This document shows positions 33,288 to 34,285 of a stretch of 34,285 nt of DNA, one piece after another. Origin of the DNA: Guptibacillus hwajinpoensis (lineage in GTDB: Bacteria; Bacillota; Bacilli; Bacillales; Bacillaceae_O). The position numbers and the translations under genes are program-made. The stretch spans positions 1 to 34,285 of the forward strand of contig JAENYN010000046.1 of assembly GCA_016841765.1 (NCBI GenBank). Reading direction: 5' to 3'. The number at the start of each line of letters is the position of its first letter. The stretch's first letter is position 1. The notes under the pieces are model-generated. The model made no database searches. It saw only the letters and a list, made by a program, of their open reading frames with translations, and was not told the origin of the DNA.

Positions 33288-33911
33288 TCAAGGCCGCGCC
33301 TCAATAAACCGCAGGAGCGTCCCGACCACGTTCTCCATCCGGACAATCTCCATGCCGGCTTTTTCAATGTTTTCAATTGTTTTGCGGTTGATATTGACTC
33401 CTATCAGTTTAACGGAGACGGGATTCAACAGATCCATCGCTTCACCGATGACAGGCTTATCCACTCTCATATGCTCCAGGAAGAAAATGCTGCCGCCCGG
33501 TTTTGTGACCCGGCGGATTTCCTTAAGTCCTTCGACTGGAAATGGTACGGAGCAGAACACGCAGGTGGAGACAACCGAGTCAAACGTATTATCGGGAAAG
33601 GTCATCTCCTGGGCATCCATTTCCAGCAATTCGACCGGAACCGGGGCTTCCTCCGCCCGCTCCTTTGCCCGTTTCAGCATAGCGGGACTGAAGTCGATCG
33701 CCGTCACGTGCGAGCATTTATCCGGATTGTAGAAAGCGAGATTAAAGCCGGTTCCGACCCCGACCTCAAGTACATTTCCGTAGGCGCGCCCGACTGTCAT
33801 CTCCCGCCAGTCGTCGCGCATCATTTTATCCATGCTGTCGTATAAAAGCGCATTGCGGTTATACCTTTTTTTGATTTTCTCGGTTACGCTGTGGTCGATA
33901 GGACCAGCCAT
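33288..33911 (-). CDS. Class I SAM-dependent methyltransferase (UbiE-like)
   Basis: A 207-residue methyltransferase. The SAM-binding motif I is VLEVGVGTGFNLAFY, with TAIDFSPAML (motif II acidic loop), MDAQEMTFPDNTFDSVVST, and TKPGGSIFFLEHMRVDKP. The fold is complete; the substrate is unknown. The ATG at 33911 has GGAGG 8 nt upstream. It starts 15 bp after the glutaredoxin-like gene stop, so the two form an operon. A redox or metalloid substrate would fit that neighbour but is speculation. Confidence 0.9.
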   Translation of the reverse strand: MAGPIDHSVTEKIKKRYNRNALLYDSMDKMMRDDWREMTVGRAYGNVLEVGVGTGFNLAFYNPDKCSHVTAIDFSPAMLKRAKERAEEAPVPVELLEMDAQEMTFPDNTFDSVVSTCVFCSVPFPVEGLKEIRRVTKPGGSIFFLEHMRVDKPVIGEAMDLLNPVSVKLIGVNINRKTIENIEKAGMEIVRMENVVGTLLRFIEARP

Positions 33912-33925
33912 CTTAACGCCTCCAG

Positions 33926-34195
33926 TCAAAGAAGACTTTTAATCTCTTGTTCATTCGGTTCAAATCCGATAAATACATGTTTTTTTGATGACAGGCCCAA
34001 CAGCCGTTTCTTCTGTATGATAATGCCCGGTACGATTCGTGAGCCCACTTCTTTTTTCATTTCCTCTTCTTTAGCCGGATGTTGGGCTAGATCGATTTCA
34101 TGAAAAGGGATGTTCTGCTGTGAAAGAAACTCTTTCACCATTTGGCAGTCACTTCAGGTCGGGCGTGTATAAATTGTGATGTTGGTTTCAGGCAT
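33926..34195 (-). CDS. Glutaredoxin-like protein with in-frame TGA at the active site, candidate selenoprotein
   Basis: The frame starts at ATG 34195 (AAAAGGAG about 9 nt upstream) and continues through one in-frame TGA (34154-34156, codon 14) to TGA at 33926: 89 residues. It reads MPETNITIYTRPT, then TGA, then SDCQMVKEFLSQQNIPFHEIDL, with cis-proline region SRIVPGIII. In glutaredoxin/NrdH proteins TGA-S-D-C would be CxxC, so TGA replaces the nucleophilic cysteine. A hairpin 22 nt later fits a bacterial SECIS (34120-34138). If not selenocysteine, the gene is broken by a single nonsense change. Operonic with the methyltransferase. Confidence 0.72.
34120..34138 (-). promoter_or_regulatory. Candidate bSECIS hairpin
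   Basis: On the minus strand, GTGAAAG pairs with CTTTCAC around an AGTTT loop, 22 nt after the in-frame TGA. Bacterial SECIS rules as I recall them (loop 16-37 nt after UGA, G among the first two loop bases) are met. A lower stem CTGC/GCAG can also form. Confidence 0.5.
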
Positions 34196-34209
34196 CGGTT
34201 ATCGCTCCT

Positions 34210-34285
34210 TTTTTTAGGCTCTGTTAAACGTAGTGTTGATTTCCGTTGCAGGTACTCGCTTTCCGCGGGGCGGGCGGTGAGCCTC
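34210..34285. repeat. Start of a dispersed Bacillaceae repeat, cut by the window edge
   Basis: From TTAGGCTCTGTTAAACG onward, the segment TTGATTTCCGTTGCAGG...CTTTCCGCGGGGCGGGCGG resembles a repeat that I remember as common in Bacillus intergenic regions (GCTTTCCGCGGGGCGGGCG, often followed by GAGCCTCCTC). Only the first part is inside the window. No gene is visible in it. Confidence 0.6.

Noticed and set aside
32552-33307. A 251-residue frame starting right after thiZ
   Set aside because: It is read through the 21-bp array, which stays open in several frames on both strands because 21 is a multiple of three. No ribosome binding site and only heptad-like composition.
33926-34141. A 71-residue protein starting at ATG 34141
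   Set aside because: That start lies after the active site, has no ribosome binding site, and would lack the first beta-strand of the fold. The frame upstream through the TGA has a proper start.

Overview
The window is a chromosomal segment from a low-to-mid GC, spore-forming Bacillaceae bacterium. The evidence is gene order (tRNA-Asn / sprT / cmpA / tex / rsbX-sigB-rsbWVUTSR / ndoA-ndoAI / alr / ydcC / nnr / acpS / rhomboid / ydbTS / uvsE / cshA), which follows the Bacillus subtilis alr-sigB-trnS region; also GGAGG-type ribosome binding sites, frequent TTG and GTG starts, and a cortex-morphogenesis gene (cmpA). The exact genus cannot be fixed from the sequence alone.

Layout. 1-1120: 5' end of a tRNA-Asn gene behind a strong promoter and a leader carrying decayed copies of the tRNA 5' end, then sprT and, divergently, the tiny sporulation gene cmpA. 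1136-8422: tex and the complete eight-gene general-stress sigma-B operon, with a sigma-A-like promoter before rsbRA and a near-consensus sigma-B promoter before rsbV. 8430-9640: gene-free stretch holding two abutting repeat arrays. 9661-15482: MazEF-type toxin/antitoxin, alanine racemase, a YdcC-type lipoprotein, the bifunctional NAD(P)HX repair enzyme and AcpS. 15550-16942: rhomboid protease, a holin-like toxin peptide and a Gly/Phe-rich repeat protein. 16988-23098: YdbT/YdbS, UvsE, MscL and CshA on the minus strand, with two more arrays between them. 23415-28605: EamA transporter, DegV, three small unknown genes, cardiolipin synthase and an esterase. 28790-32568: a 52-bp repeat array, then a TPP-riboswitch-controlled thiamine or thiamine-precursor ABC transport operon. 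32591-34285: another array, a methyltransferase and a glutaredoxin-like gene, ending in a truncated dispersed repeat.

Two things stand out. (1) The glutaredoxin-like gene at 33926-34195 has an in-frame TGA exactly where the first cysteine of the CxxC active site should be (TGA-Ser-Asp-Cys). A hairpin placed as expected for a bacterial SECIS element follows it, so the gene may encode a selenoprotein. (2) Five intergenic gaps hold arrays of a short core (GCGTGAAA and variants, or its complement) spaced at 21 bp, about two DNA helical turns, with unrelated sequence between cores. Larger gaps are often near multiples of 21, and one array has been duplicated at exactly 231 bp (11 x 21). A second family, with a 51-53 bp period and a GCACTGAAT...ATTCAGTGC inverted repeat, occurs twice. 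I know of no described function for either. The window also contains a possible structured RNA between the TPP-riboswitch terminator and the first thiamine-transport gene.
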